64,000 nt of DNA from JBJXHN01 sp046233135 (GTDB lineage Bacteria > Pseudomonadota > Alphaproteobacteria > Rhodospirillales > Rhodospirillaceae), in contig JBJXHN010000002.1 in the NCBI GenBank assembly GCA_046233135.1, positions 186,001 through 250,000 on the forward strand. The letters are read 5' to 3'. The notes beneath the pieces are model-generated. The model searched no databases. It was not told where the DNA came from and saw only the letters and a program-made list of their open reading frames with translations. The position numbers and the translations under genes were made by a program. Below, in pieces: positions 51,001-58,461 of the stretch (the first letter of the stretch is position 1; the number at the start of each line of letters is the position of its first letter).

Positions 51001-51563
51001 ACCTGACGGCGGCTATCAGCCGCCTGCGTCAGGGGATCGCCGAGCTGAACAAGGAGGGCCGCGCCCGGCTGCTGGCCTCCTTCGAGGCGGTGGACAAGCA
51101 CTTCCGGGTGCTGTTTTCCCGGCTTTTCGGCGGCGGGCGGGCTCATTTGACCATGGTCGAGTCCGATGATCCCCTGGAAGCGGGGCTGGAGATCATGGCC
51201 AGCCCGCCGGGCAAGCGGCTGCAGGTGCTGTCCCTGCTGTCGGGCGGAGAGCAGGCCCTGACAGCCACGGCGCTGCTGTTTGCGGTGTTCCTGACCAACC
51301 CAGCGCCGATTTGTGTGCTCGACGAAGTGGATGCGCCGCTGGACGACGCCAATGTCGACCGGTTCTGTTCGATGCTGCGGGAACTGACCGATATCACCGG
51401 CACCCGCTTTCTGGTGGTGACCCACCATCGCATGACCATGGCCCGCATGGACCGGCTGTTCGGGGTGACCATGGCCGAACGCGGGGTCTCGACCCTGGTG
51501 TCGGTGAACCTGGGGCAGGCCGTCGAATTGCGCGACGGCGGCGAGGGTGTGCTGCCCGCCTAG
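48069..51563 (+). CDS. smc: Chromosome segregation protein SMC
   Basis: The SMC ATPase forms the condensin ring with ScpA/ScpB. The 1164-residue protein begins at a TTG with the conserved VQFTRLRLVGFKSF, then Walker A GPNGCGKSNLVEA near residue 35. Two long Ala/Glu/Arg-rich coiled coils flank a hinge near residues 505-640, and the C-terminal head has signature LSGGEQALTATAL near residue 1058 and Walker B ICVLDEVDAPLDD near residue 1081. TTG is the only start that fits the family N-terminus, and no good ribosome binding site precedes it, so initiation may be weak. The stop codon lies at the edge of a palindrome (51562-51598). Confidence 0.96.
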   Translation: MVQFTRLRLVGFKSFVEQSDLLIELGLTGVVGPNGCGKSNLVEAMRWVMGETSAKQMRGTEMDDVIFGGTQNRPPRNVAEVTISLDNRARKAPAMFNMAEELEVTRRIDRGSGSVYRVNGKEVRARDVQLLFADAATGARSTAMVSQGRVGALINAKPAQRRALLEEAAGIGGLHTRRHEAELRLRAAEGNLARLEDVLTALDGQLSGLRRQAKQAARYRELSESIRLTEAMVLRLRWVAAITALDTARRAFEAAERSVATQAQITAAATREQAEAAESIQPLRQAEAEASARLQRLAVAREQLEAEDRQLTQARKENETRLTQAEADMAREATRDQDAAAALDRLSGEREGLDAACAGEAEAQEAAKVRLEAADEAVNAVEQQMTETTRAVAELDARRNAARRALEDAVQRVRRLAGRAEDLAGQRARAAAEAVPEADRNAAREAEEQARAAVDAARTALEAAEAARQETQGAVGTADDSRRAAEGEATRLKSEARGLESVLTRGAPKGSHPPVLDHLTVESGAEKALAAALGEDLSASLESRAAARWTALPPLEDAPPLPPDARPLSVMVTGPEALARRLGQVAVVDDAEAARVLVPALKAGQRLVDRKGNLWRWDGLEMDVGAQDGAGAAAARLETRNRLTALQEEITRADAQAEEARLAASRARGAMEDATLAERKARDQARAADQALNAARDQRSALERKAATAESRLAGLDQNLTQANADLEEARTAEAAAKEGLEGLGDGADLREAAAHLKAEVAEKRAVLVEARTDRDRLLREAEDRARRLKAIAEDMKGWEGRRAQAAQQVAELGQRAAAAREALEGMAGRPEEIAAARSTLTDEQVTAEAARKEAADSLAKAERRLSEADRALKDAEKAEAQARESRVRAESAVDQGKASTRAVAASVSERFDCSPEKLAETAGLPGDADLPSGEEAETRLAKLTRDRDAMGPVNLRAEQEAAELEEQIGTLRLERDDLTAAISRLRQGIAELNKEGRARLLASFEAVDKHFRVLFSRLFGGGRAHLTMVESDDPLEAGLEIMASPPGKRLQVLSLLSGGEQALTATALLFAVFLTNPAPICVLDEVDAPLDDANVDRFCSMLRELTDITGTRFLVVTHHRMTMARMDRLFGVTMAERGVSTLVSVNLGQAVELRDGGEGVLPA

Positions 51564-51598
51564 GGTTATCCCGGAAGCGGATTTCCGAAAATAGCCCT
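51562..51598. repeat. Palindrome at the smc stop codon
   Basis: Arms AGGGTTAT (51562-51569) and ATAGCCCT (51591-51598) pair with one wobble, and an inner GGAA/TTCC pair extends the stem. The inner sequence (CCGGAAGCGGATTTCCG) resembles other dispersed palindromes in this window. It may act as the smc transcript end. Confidence 0.6.
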
Positions 51599-51951
51599 AT
51601 GGTTTTTGATTGAATTTCATCTGAATTCAATGCGTTGGGCGGGGAGCAACCGGACCGCCGGTTTTCCCCGCTCCGATCGCCGGTTTCGGGCCGATTTGGG
51701 CGGATAAGACCCCTCGGTTGCGCCGGTGCTTTGGTCTTTCTTTGCTAACCCACTCAATTTACTTGGTTTTGCGCACCGCAGCGTGGTCGGGTCCCGGGCG
51801 TTTCTACCTTGACAGGGTGGGGGCGGCCTCGTATTTTCCGCGCGGTTTTCGGACTGTTCGCTGCGGCAGGGAGGGTGTCGCTCCGCAACAGGTCTCTGCG
51901 CCGGATCATCGGATCCGCGAAATGTGGGTATTTGGGGGCCTTCTGGAGCGC
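51564..51951. other. Upstream region of the F0 operon
   Basis: About 390 bases without a supported gene separate smc from atpI. After the palindrome comes an AT-richer section (51600-51640, around GATTGAATTTCATCTGAATTC) and another around 51735-51770, either of which could hold the operon promoter. The open frame into atpI from 51718 is not family-like. Confidence 0.5.
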
Positions 51952-52338
51952 ATGACGGATCACAATCCGCCTCCCTCGTTGGACGATCTTTCGGCCCGGT
52001 TGCGTCAGGCGCGCAGCGGGTCGGACACGGAGTCGGATGAAGGCCGCCGTGGGGCTTTGGGTCCCGCGCGCCCGTCCGGGCTCGGGATCGGCATGCGGAT
52101 CAGCATTGAGCTGGTCACGACAGTGGCAGTCGGGTGTGGCATCGGTTACGGGTTGGACTCGTGGCTGGGGACCATGCCGATCTTTATGGTCGTGTTCCTT
52201 CTGTTGGGGGGCGCGGCTGCGGTTATGAATGTCTATCGGGTGGTCAAGGGTCTCGACGACGCTGTCGGGCTGGGCCGTGCGGTGGAGCAGAGGCAGTCTA
52301 AGAGCGAAGGGAAAACGAACGGTGGCCAATCCGGTTGA
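51952..52338 (+). CDS. atpI: ATP synthase accessory protein AtpI
   Basis: AtpI is a small membrane protein that helps assemble the c-ring or handle Mg2+ for ATP synthase. The 128-residue protein has a charged N-terminus (PSLDDLSARLRQARSG near residue 7) and two membrane spans, near residues 51-69 and 72-93 (GTMPIFMVVFLLLGGAAA), with the pattern GYGLDSWLGT between them typical of the family. The ATG at 51952 follows GGAG at about 5 bases. It leads the F0 operon and overlaps atpB by 17 bases. Confidence 0.88.
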   Translation: MTDHNPPPSLDDLSARLRQARSGSDTESDEGRRGALGPARPSGLGIGMRISIELVTTVAVGCGIGYGLDSWLGTMPIFMVVFLLLGGAAAVMNVYRVVKGLDDAVGLGRAVEQRQSKSEGKTNGGQSG

Positions 52339-53047
52339 GCAGTTCACGATTAAGCCCCTGGTGCCTATCGAGGTGGCGAACGTCGACATTTCCTTCACCA
52401 ACTCCGCCCTGTTCATGACGATCGCCGTTGTTGTGGCCACCATCTTCTTCTGGGTGGCGACCGCACACCGGTCCGTCGTGCCTGGCCGTCTGCAAAGCGT
52501 CGCGGAGTTGTTGTACGAATTCGTCGCGAACATGATCAGGGACAACGTGGGTCGCGAGGGGATGAAGTATTTCCCCTTCATTTTCACGCTGTTCGTCTTC
52601 GTGTTCCTGGGCAACATGCTGGGCATGTTCCCCTACAGCTTCACGTTCACCAGCCACATTGCGGTTACCGCGACGCTGGCGGTGTTCATCTTCCTCGCGG
52701 TGACGGTGATCGGTTTCGCCCGCCATGGGACGCATTACCTGCGCATGTTCTTCCCGCATGGTGCCCCCATTGCCACGGCCCCGATCCTGATCCCGATCGA
52801 GGTGATCTCCTATCTGTCCCGTCCCTTCAGCCTGTCGGTCCGACTGTTCGCCAACATGACCGTGGGCCACATCATGCTGAAGGTCATGGCGGGCTTCGTG
52901 ATTGCGCTGGGCGTCGTGGGTGGCCTGGTGCCCTTTGCGGTGACCCTCGGCATCACGGTGCTGGAGTTCTTCATCGCTGCACTGCAGGCTTATGTCTTCA
53001 CGATCCTGACCTGCATCTACTTGAACGACGCCATCAACATGCACTGA
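52322..53047 (+). CDS. atpB: ATP synthase F0 subunit a
   Basis: Subunit a forms the proton half-channels against the c-ring. From a GTG at 52322 the protein has 241 residues and five to six hydrophobic spans. It contains FVFLGNMLGMFPYSFTFTSH near residue 93, the essential arginine in FSLSVRLFANMTVGHIM near residue 167, and a C-terminal span around ITVLEFFIAALQAYVFTI. The GTG start gives the family N-terminus (NPVEQFTIKPLVPI), while upstream in-frame codons belong to atpI. Confidence 0.95.
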   Translation: MANPVEQFTIKPLVPIEVANVDISFTNSALFMTIAVVVATIFFWVATAHRSVVPGRLQSVAELLYEFVANMIRDNVGREGMKYFPFIFTLFVFVFLGNMLGMFPYSFTFTSHIAVTATLAVFIFLAVTVIGFARHGTHYLRMFFPHGAPIATAPILIPIEVISYLSRPFSLSVRLFANMTVGHIMLKVMAGFVIALGVVGGLVPFAVTLGITVLEFFIAALQAYVFTILTCIYLNDAINMH

Positions 53048-53107
53048 TGGCGGCCGGTTCTACGATCCTCAAACAACCACTACGGTCTACAGTGAAAGGG
53101 TATTTCC

Positions 53108-53335
53108 ATGGAAGCTGAAGCTGCGAAGATGATCGGCGCTGGCCTGGCCGCCATCGGCATGATTGGTTCCGGTATCGGTGTGGGTAACATCTGGGCGAAC
53201 CTGATTGCCACCGTCGGCCGCAACCCGGCCGCCAAGGCGAACGTCGAACTCTACGGCTGGATCGGCTTCGCGGTGACCGAAGCTATCGCGCTGTTCGCTC
53301 TGGTCGTCGCGCTGATCCTGCTGTTCGCCGCCTAA
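53108..53335 (+). CDS. atpE: ATP synthase F0 subunit c
   Basis: The 75-residue hairpin protein forms the rotating c-ring. It has two membrane helices, the glycine-rich first helix (GAGLAAIGMIGSGIGVG), the polar loop with R38-N39-P40, and the ion-carrying carboxylate E58 in GFAVTEAIALF. The sequence lacks the extra sodium-coordinating residues of Na+-type rings near E58, so proton coupling is likely. AAAGGG precedes the ATG. A hairpin at 53407 separates it from the b' gene. Confidence 0.96.
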   Translation: MEAEAAKMIGAGLAAIGMIGSGIGVGNIWANLIATVGRNPAAKANVELYGWIGFAVTEAIALFALVVALILLFAA

Positions 53336-53406
53336 ATCCGGCGAACCGCAACCTACCTTTCGACCGCGGGCCGGGCGGCCCCGGATCGCCTCTATCGTGA
53401 TCCCGG

Positions 53407-53444
53407 GGCCGTCCCGACCTGCTGACTCTGCGGGTGGGACGGCC
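53407..53444 (+). terminator. Hairpin inside the F0 operon, after atpE
   Basis: GGCCGTCCCGACC pairs with GGGTGGGACGGCC (12 of 13) around a 12-base loop, in the 300-base gap between atpE and atpF'. No T-run follows. It may slow transcription or protect the mRNA end so that subunit c is made in excess. Confidence 0.5.
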
Positions 53445-53634
53445 GGACCGGACCCTCTGCCCCGGTAACGGGTTCCTTCCTTCGTTGCCTGCCTGGTGTG
53501 CGGCGTTCTCTTCGGGGGCGCTGTCTTGCGAAGCGGGTGTCGAAGAAAGGGAGCCGGTGATCGGATCAGATCCGGACTTTCCAGTCGCCTCTGCCCTGCG
53601 CGGACGCATCGCCCGACGCGGGAGCCTTAAGTTC

Positions 53635-54126
53635 ATGCCCCAATTCGACCCGACGTCCTTCCCCTCCCAGATCTTCTGGCTGGTGGTCACCTTCGTGGCG
53701 CTGTATCTCGTGATGGTGCGCTATGCCATTCCGCGCATCGCCGAGGTGCTGGAAAAGCGCCAGTCGATGATCGACGGCGATCTCGAGGCGGCTGAGAAGC
53801 TGAAGGAAGAGACGGAAGCGGCCATCGCCGCTTACGAAACCGCCCTGGCCGAAGCCCGCGCCAAGGCCCATGACGAGATCAAGGCTGTGACCGACGCCGC
53901 CTCCGCCGAAGCGGAGAAGCGCAATGCCGAGGCCAGCCAGCGGATCAACGCCCAGATCAAGGACGGTGAGACGCGCATCGCCAACGCCAAGTCCGAGGCG
54001 CTGTCCCACATCCGCGACGTGGCCACGGCCGTGGCCGGTGAAACCGTGAGCAAGCTCGCCGGTATCACCGTGGATGGTGGCAAGGCTTCTGCGGCCGTTG
54101 ACGCCAGCATGGGGAGCAAATCGTAA
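53635..54126 (+). CDS. atpF': ATP synthase F0 subunit b'
   Basis: Subunit b' pairs with b to form the peripheral stalk in phototrophic and many other alphaproteobacteria. The 163-residue protein begins MPQFDPTSFPSQIFWLVV, with one N-terminal membrane span (residues 12-30), followed by a long Ala/Glu/Lys-rich coiled coil. The ATG at 53635 follows GGGAG; the frame upstream to 53434 is not family-like. Its stop overlaps the atpF start by one base (TAATG), so b' and b are made together. Confidence 0.92.
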   Translation: MPQFDPTSFPSQIFWLVVTFVALYLVMVRYAIPRIAEVLEKRQSMIDGDLEAAEKLKEETEAAIAAYETALAEARAKAHDEIKAVTDAASAEAEKRNAEASQRINAQIKDGETRIANAKSEALSHIRDVATAVAGETVSKLAGITVDGGKASAAVDASMGSKS

Positions 54127-54686
54127 TGATCAGCATCGCCCAAGCAGCCGAACACGGGGCCGAGGCCGCCGCGCACGGTGCGGATGCCGCCCATCACGCC
54201 TCCGGTTTTTCCGATCCGGCCTTCTGGGTTGGTGTCGCCTTCATCCTGGTGGTGGCGTTCATCATCTACAAGGCGAAGGGGGCCATCACCGGCGCTCTGG
54301 ACAACCGGTCCACCGGCATCAAGAACAGCATCGACGAAGCCCGCAAGCTGCGGGAAGACGCCCAGGCTCTCCTGGCCGACTACCAGCGGCGCCAGCGGGA
54401 CGCGATGAAGGAAGCCGAACAGATCGTCGCCCATGCCAAGGCCGAAGCCGACCGGCTGAAAGCCAAGGCGGAAGCGGATCTGGAAGCGTCCATCAAGCGT
54501 CGCGAACAGCAGGCCATCGACCGCATCACTCAGGCCGAGGCTCAGGCCCTGGCCGAAGTCCGCAACGAAGCGGTGGATGTGGCCATGGCAGCGGCGCAAG
54601 CCCTGCTGAAGGACTCCATGGCCGCCGCCGAGCACAACAAGCTCATCGACGATGCCATTGAAGGCCTGTCGAGCAAGCTGCATTAA
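54126..54686 (+). CDS. atpF: ATP synthase F0 subunit b
   Basis: The second stalk subunit has 186 residues. A 32-residue Ala/His-rich N-terminal extension (HGAEAAAHGADAAHHASG) precedes the membrane span near residues 37-53 (GVAFILVVAFIIYKAKG), then comes a coiled coil (IDEARKLREDAQALLADYQR near residue 64). It is the last gene of the F0 operon and is closed by a strong terminator. The F1 genes must lie elsewhere. Confidence 0.93.
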   Translation: MISIAQAAEHGAEAAAHGADAAHHASGFSDPAFWVGVAFILVVAFIIYKAKGAITGALDNRSTGIKNSIDEARKLREDAQALLADYQRRQRDAMKEAEQIVAHAKAEADRLKAKAEADLEASIKRREQQAIDRITQAEAQALAEVRNEAVDVAMAAAQALLKDSMAAAEHNKLIDDAIEGLSSKLH

Positions 54687-54741
54687 GGATTTCTTCCGAT
54701 CCGGCTATCCTTAGGGGAGGCCGGCCCCGGAAAAAGCCGGC

Positions 54742-54785
54742 AAGGAAAGGCGCCGAGGGATGATCCTTCGGCGCCTTTCCTTTTT
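54742..54785 (+). terminator. Rho-independent terminator of the F0 operon
   Basis: An 18-bp stem starting AAGGAAAGGCGCCGA closes a 4-base loop and runs into TTTTT. It ends 51 bases before ybaK. Confidence 0.93.
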
Positions 54786-54836
54786 GGCGTGCTATGGTCC
54801 GGCGTTTCCGCGTTCTGATCCAGGAGCCCCTTTCCG

Positions 54837-55310
54837 ATGGCCCTTGCCACCCCTGCCACCCGTGTTCTTCAGAAGCTGGGTATCGTCTTCGAAACGGTGA
54901 CTTATGACTACGATCCCAAGGCAGCCAGTGTCGGGATGCAGGCTGCCGAGTCCCTGGGCGAGTCGCCGGAGCGGGTGCTGAAGACGCTGATCGTGCGGGT
55001 GGACGGCAAGCCGGCCTGCGTCATCCTGCCCTCCGACCGCGAAGCCAGCATGAAAAAGGTGGCGGCGGCTTTCGGCGGCAAGAGTGCGGAGATGATGCCC
55101 GTGCCCGACGCCGAGCGCATGACCGGCTACAAGGTGGGCGGGGTCAGCCCTTTCGGCCAGAAAAAGCGCCTGCCCACGGTGGTGGAAGAGGCGGCGGTGG
55201 CCCGGGCCTATGTCTACGTGAACGGCGGCCAGCGCGGGCTTCAGGTGAAGCTGTCCGCCGCCGACCTGCTGCGCGCCGCCGGGGCCAAGGCCGCCCCGCT
55301 GGTGGCTTGA
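54837..55310 (+). CDS. ybaK: Cys-tRNA(Pro)/Cys-tRNA(Cys) deacylase, YbaK/EbsC family
   Basis: YbaK hydrolyses Cys mischarged on tRNA-Pro. The 157-residue protein is a typical single domain with TPATRVLQKLGIVFETVTYDYD split over residues 4-25, the catalytic-lysine region PERVLKTLIVRVDGK near residue 43, and KVGGVSPFGQKKRLPTV near residue 98. It follows the F0 terminator, so it has its own promoter, and it is convergent with the RTX gene (81 bases between stops). Confidence 0.93.
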   Translation: MALATPATRVLQKLGIVFETVTYDYDPKAASVGMQAAESLGESPERVLKTLIVRVDGKPACVILPSDREASMKKVAAAFGGKSAEMMPVPDAERMTGYKVGGVSPFGQKKRLPTVVEEAAVARAYVYVNGGQRGLQVKLSAADLLRAAGAKAAPLVA

Positions 55311-55390
55311 AACGACGCACCGGAGGACTCGCGTCCCCCGGCGGTGCTGCCAATTGCGTTCGGACTGGAACGAGCAGACCCCTCTACCGA

Positions 55391-57094
55391 TCACAGCCAG
55401 AAATCGTTGGCCTCCAGGTCGTTGATAGTCACGTTGTCGAGGATCAGGCGGGTGCCATCGCCGAGCGTGTAATAGGTGTCGTTGTTGCCGATCATGCCGT
55501 CGCCGCCGAAGTCGAAGGTGGCCGGATTGAGGTTGAAGGCCCGCAGGTCGATCACGTCTTGTCCTGCGGTGAAGTCGCGGATGGTGACCGTACCGGCCCC
55601 CCGGGCGATGGCGAACACATCGAAGCCGCCGTCGCCCCACAGCTGGTCGTTGCCGCCGTCGGCGACCAGCCAGTCGTTGCCGTCCTGGCCGCGCAGGCTG
55701 TCGTTGCCCTGCCCCCCGGTCAGCCGGTCGTTGCCGTCGCCGCCGTAGAGCGCGTCATTGCCCCCGTCGCCGTTCAGGGTGTCGTTTCCGGTGCCGCCGA
55801 ACAGGTAGTCGCTGTCGGCTCCGCCATTCAGGATGTCGCTGCCGCTATCGCCGAACAGCACATCCACGCCGCTGCCACCACTCATGATGTCGCGGTCGTT
55901 GCCGCCATACAGCCAGTCATTGTCCGCTCCGCCGTCCATGGTGTCTACGCCGTCGTCGCCGTACAGGGTGTCCCGACCGGCTCCGCCGCGCACCGTATCC
56001 CAGCCCGCGCCGCCATAAAGGGTGTCGTTGCCGTCTTCGCCGTCCAGCAGGTCGCTTTCGCCGTCGCCGCGCAGGATATCGTTGCCGGAACCACCATAGA
56101 GTTCATCGTTCATGCTGCCGCCGCTCAGCACGTCGTCGCCGTCCATGCCCCACAGCTGGTCGCTGTCGCCTTCGCCCATCAGCTGGTCGTTGCCGGCCCC
56201 GCCGCTGAGCAGGTCATTCCCCCAGCCGCCGTACAGCAGGTCGTCCCCTTCCTCGCCGAACAGCCAGTCGTTGCCAGACCCGCCTTCAAGGGAGTCCATG
56301 TCCGCTCCGCCATACAGCCAGTCATTGCCGTTTCCGCCGGCCAGGAAATCGATACCTCCCTCGCCGTAGAGCACGTCATCGCCGTTCCAGCCGTCCAGGT
56401 CGTCGCCACCGGCCCCTCCGTACAGGGCATCATCCCCCGCGCCGCCGTGCAGATAATCGTCGCCGTCTTCGCCGTTGATGGTGTCGTTGCCTCCGACACC
56501 CCACAGGCTGTCATTGCCGGTCCCGCCGGTGATGGTATCGTTGCCGTCTCCGGCGAAAATCTCGTCATTGCCTTCGTTGCCGTGCAAGGTGTCCGCGCCG
56601 TCTCCGCCGTACACGGTGTCCTGCCCCAGACCGGCCCGGACGGTGTTGTTGCCGTTGCCGGTGTGGATCCGGTCATTGCCGTCCCCGCCGTCCAACTGGT
56701 CGTTGCCATTGCCGCCGTACAGGGAATCATCCCCGCCACCGGCTTCGATCACGTCATCTCCGTTATCGCCATACAGCCGGTCGCGGTCGTCCCCGCCGAT
56801 CACGTAGTCGTTGCCATCGCCACCATACAGCCAGTTTTCGCCTTTGCCGCCGTTCAGGTAATCGTTTCCATCTCCGCCCCTCACCTCGTCGTCACCATCT
56901 CCGCCGTACAGGTCGTCGTTGCCGGCGCCGCCATACAGGGTGTCGTTGCCCAGGCCACCGTTGATAAAGTCATTGCCGCTCAGGCCATCGATCCGGTCGT
57001 TTCCCTTGGTGCCTTCCAGGACGTCTCTGTAGAAGGTGCCGACGATTTCGTCGCCGTTCAGGCCGGAGAAAATGACGGTGCCGTTCTTGTCCAT
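55391..57094 (-). CDS. RTX (hemolysin-type) calcium-binding repeat protein
   Basis: The 567-residue, very acidic protein is almost entirely made of nonapeptide RTX repeats (GGxGNDxLx, for example YGGAGNDDLYGGDGDDEV near residue 54), running from about residue 28 to 490. These bind Ca2+ and fold outside the cell into parallel beta-rolls. A short end domain (VTIRDFTAGQDVIDLRAFN near residue 505) finishes with LEANDFWL, as in type I secretion substrates. No enzyme, adhesin or toxin domain is present, so it may be structural. No type I exporter genes are in the window. It is divergent from queC. Confidence 0.9.
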   Translation of the reverse strand: MDKNGTVIFSGLNGDEIVGTFYRDVLEGTKGNDRIDGLSGNDFINGGLGNDTLYGGAGNDDLYGGDGDDEVRGGDGNDYLNGGKGENWLYGGDGNDYVIGGDDRDRLYGDNGDDVIEAGGGDDSLYGGNGNDQLDGGDGNDRIHTGNGNNTVRAGLGQDTVYGGDGADTLHGNEGNDEIFAGDGNDTITGGTGNDSLWGVGGNDTINGEDGDDYLHGGAGDDALYGGAGGDDLDGWNGDDVLYGEGGIDFLAGGNGNDWLYGGADMDSLEGGSGNDWLFGEEGDDLLYGGWGNDLLSGGAGNDQLMGEGDSDQLWGMDGDDVLSGGSMNDELYGGSGNDILRGDGESDLLDGEDGNDTLYGGAGWDTVRGGAGRDTLYGDDGVDTMDGGADNDWLYGGNDRDIMSGGSGVDVLFGDSGSDILNGGADSDYLFGGTGNDTLNGDGGNDALYGGDGNDRLTGGQGNDSLRGQDGNDWLVADGGNDQLWGDGGFDVFAIARGAGTVTIRDFTAGQDVIDLRAFNLNPATFDFGGDGMIGNNDTYYTLGDGTRLILDNVTINDLEANDFWL

Positions 57095-57349
57095 TGTTCT
57101 GCTCCAATTCTTGAGGCTAGTCGGTCCGTTCTGACCAGTTCATTTTGATGTATCGGGTATATACCTGGGGTGATGTGTTGGGTGTGACGGTATGCACAGG
57201 GGAGGTGTTTTGTTTTCGGAAAATATGTGACCGCGATCACTTCGGTCCGATTTTCCCTTCTTGTCGAAGGGCTTCCTCCCCTGGGGAATTGTCCTTGCAC
57301 CGGAGCCTTTGGTGCTCTATCACCCCCGCCTTGGTCCGCGTGGCGGACC
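57095..57349. promoter_or_regulatory. Divergent upstream region of the RTX gene and queC
   Basis: About 250 bases contain an AT-richer part (57140-57230), the likely promoter area for both directions, and a short palindrome TGTGACCGCGATCACTT near 57226, whose TGTGA-N6-TCAC form resembles a Crp/Fnr-type site. Regulator identity is inference. Confidence 0.35.
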
Positions 57350-57380
57350 CCGGTCGCAGCCTACCCGGTAAAAACAAGGA
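57350..57380 (+). ncRNA. preQ1-I riboswitch upstream of queC
   Basis: The segment closely follows the short preQ1-I aptamer: a CCGG stem strand, the loop TCGCAGCCTAC, the closing CCGG strand, then the A-rich tail TAAAAACAAGGA. The loop start TCGCAG and tail AAAACAAGG match the well-studied Thermoanaerobacter aptamer from memory. AAGGA is also the likely ribosome binding site of queC (ATG at 57389), so ligand binding would block translation. High preQ1 should lower queCDEF expression. Confidence 0.85.
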
Positions 57381-57388
57381 CACTGACA

Positions 57389-58093
57389 ATGCGAATGATT
57401 GTGATCTGCTCTGGCGGATTGGATTCCGTCACGCTTGCGCATCGCGTGGCGGACGAAGCGGCGCTGCTGCGCCTCGTTTCCTTCGACTATGGCCAGCGCC
57501 ACCGCAAGGAAACCGACTTCGCCAAGGCCTGTGCGGACCGTCTGGGCGTGCCTCATCATCTGGTGGATCTGCGGGCGGTCGGGCAGCTGCTCGGCGGTTC
57601 GGCCCTGACCGACCAGGTGGACGTACCCGACGGGCACTACGCCGAAGAAACCATGCGCATCACCGTGGTTCCCAACCGCAACGCCATCATGCTGGCGGTG
57701 GCCTTCGGTGTCGCGGCGGCCTGCAAGGCCGATGCGGTTGCCGCCGCCGTGCATGGGGGGGACCATTTCATCTATCCCGACTGCCGTCCCGGGTTCGTCC
57801 AGGCCTTTGCCGCCATGCAGGCCCATGCCCTGGACGGCATGGCCGAGGTGGCGCTGCACACACCCTATGTTCGCCGCACCAAGGCCGATATCGTCACGGA
57901 CGGTGCCCGGCTGGGGGTGCCCTTCGCCGATACCTGGTCGTGCTACAAGGGCGGAGCGGTCCATTGCGGCCGCTGCGGCACCTGCGTGGAGCGGCGGGAA
58001 GCCTTTCATCTGGCCGGCGTGGCCGATCCCACGGTTTACGCCGACCCGGACTTCTGGCAGGAGGCCGTGGCCCGTGCCGCGGGACGGAGCTGA
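57389..58093 (+). CDS. queC: 7-cyano-7-deazaguanine synthase
   Basis: QueC converts 7-carboxy-7-deazaguanine to preQ0 with ATP and ammonia. The 234-residue protein starts MRMIVICSGGLDSVT, with the PP-loop SGGLDS at residues 8-13. It also has RHRKETDFAKA near residue 37, VPNRNAIMLAVAFGVA near residue 94, and a C-terminal zinc site with four cysteines (SCYKGG-VHCGRCGTC near residue 190). It is first in the queC-queD-queE-queF operon. The ATG at 57389 lies 8 bases after AAGGA; an open frame upstream covers the riboswitch and is not coding. Confidence 0.97.
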   Translation: MRMIVICSGGLDSVTLAHRVADEAALLRLVSFDYGQRHRKETDFAKACADRLGVPHHLVDLRAVGQLLGGSALTDQVDVPDGHYAEETMRITVVPNRNAIMLAVAFGVAAACKADAVAAAVHGGDHFIYPDCRPGFVQAFAAMQAHALDGMAEVALHTPYVRRTKADIVTDGARLGVPFADTWSCYKGGAVHCGRCGTCVERREAFHLAGVADPTVYADPDFWQEAVARAAGRS

Positions 58094-58461
58094 TGTACCG
58101 GATCTGCAAGGAATTCCACTTCTCGGCCTCGCACCAGCTGAAGCAGCTGCCCGACGATCACCCCTGCGCCCGCTTTCATGGCCATAACTACGTGGTCTCG
58201 GTGGAACTGGCCTCGGAGTCCCTGAACAGCGTCGGCTTCGTCCGGGATTATCGCGAGCTGGGGGCGCTGAAGAGCCTGATCGACGACACCCTGGACCACC
58301 GCCATCTGAACGAGGTGCTGGGGGACGACGGCGTGACGGCCGAACAGATCGCCCGCTACTTCTATGACTGGTGCCATGCGCGCTGGCCGGAGACGGTGGC
58401 CGTGCGGGTCAGCGAAACCCCCAAGACCTGGGCCGAATACCGGCCGGGAGCGGCGCCATGA
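58093..58461 (+). CDS. queD: 6-carboxy-5,6,7,8-tetrahydropterin synthase
   Basis: QueD makes 6-carboxytetrahydropterin from dihydroneopterin triphosphate. The 122-residue protein has the zinc histidines H14 (FSASHQL), H29 and H31 (CARFHGHNY), with C25 as the catalytic cysteine, and a C-terminal ETPKTWAEY motif. Its start overlaps the queC stop by one base (TGATG), and its end overlaps queE by 4 bases. Its substrate comes from FolE (GTP cyclohydrolase I), which is not in the window. Confidence 0.96.
   Translation: MYRICKEFHFSASHQLKQLPDDHPCARFHGHNYVVSVELASESLNSVGFVRDYRELGALKSLIDDTLDHRHLNEVLGDDGVTAEQIARYFYDWCHARWPETVAVRVSETPKTWAEYRPGAAP

Noticed and set aside
55307..57148. 613-codon plus-strand frame with regular Val/Ala repeats opposite the RTX gene
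   Set aside because: The apparent repeats are the reverse reading of RTX nonapeptide repeats; the minus-strand protein has the real calcium-binding motif and secretion end.
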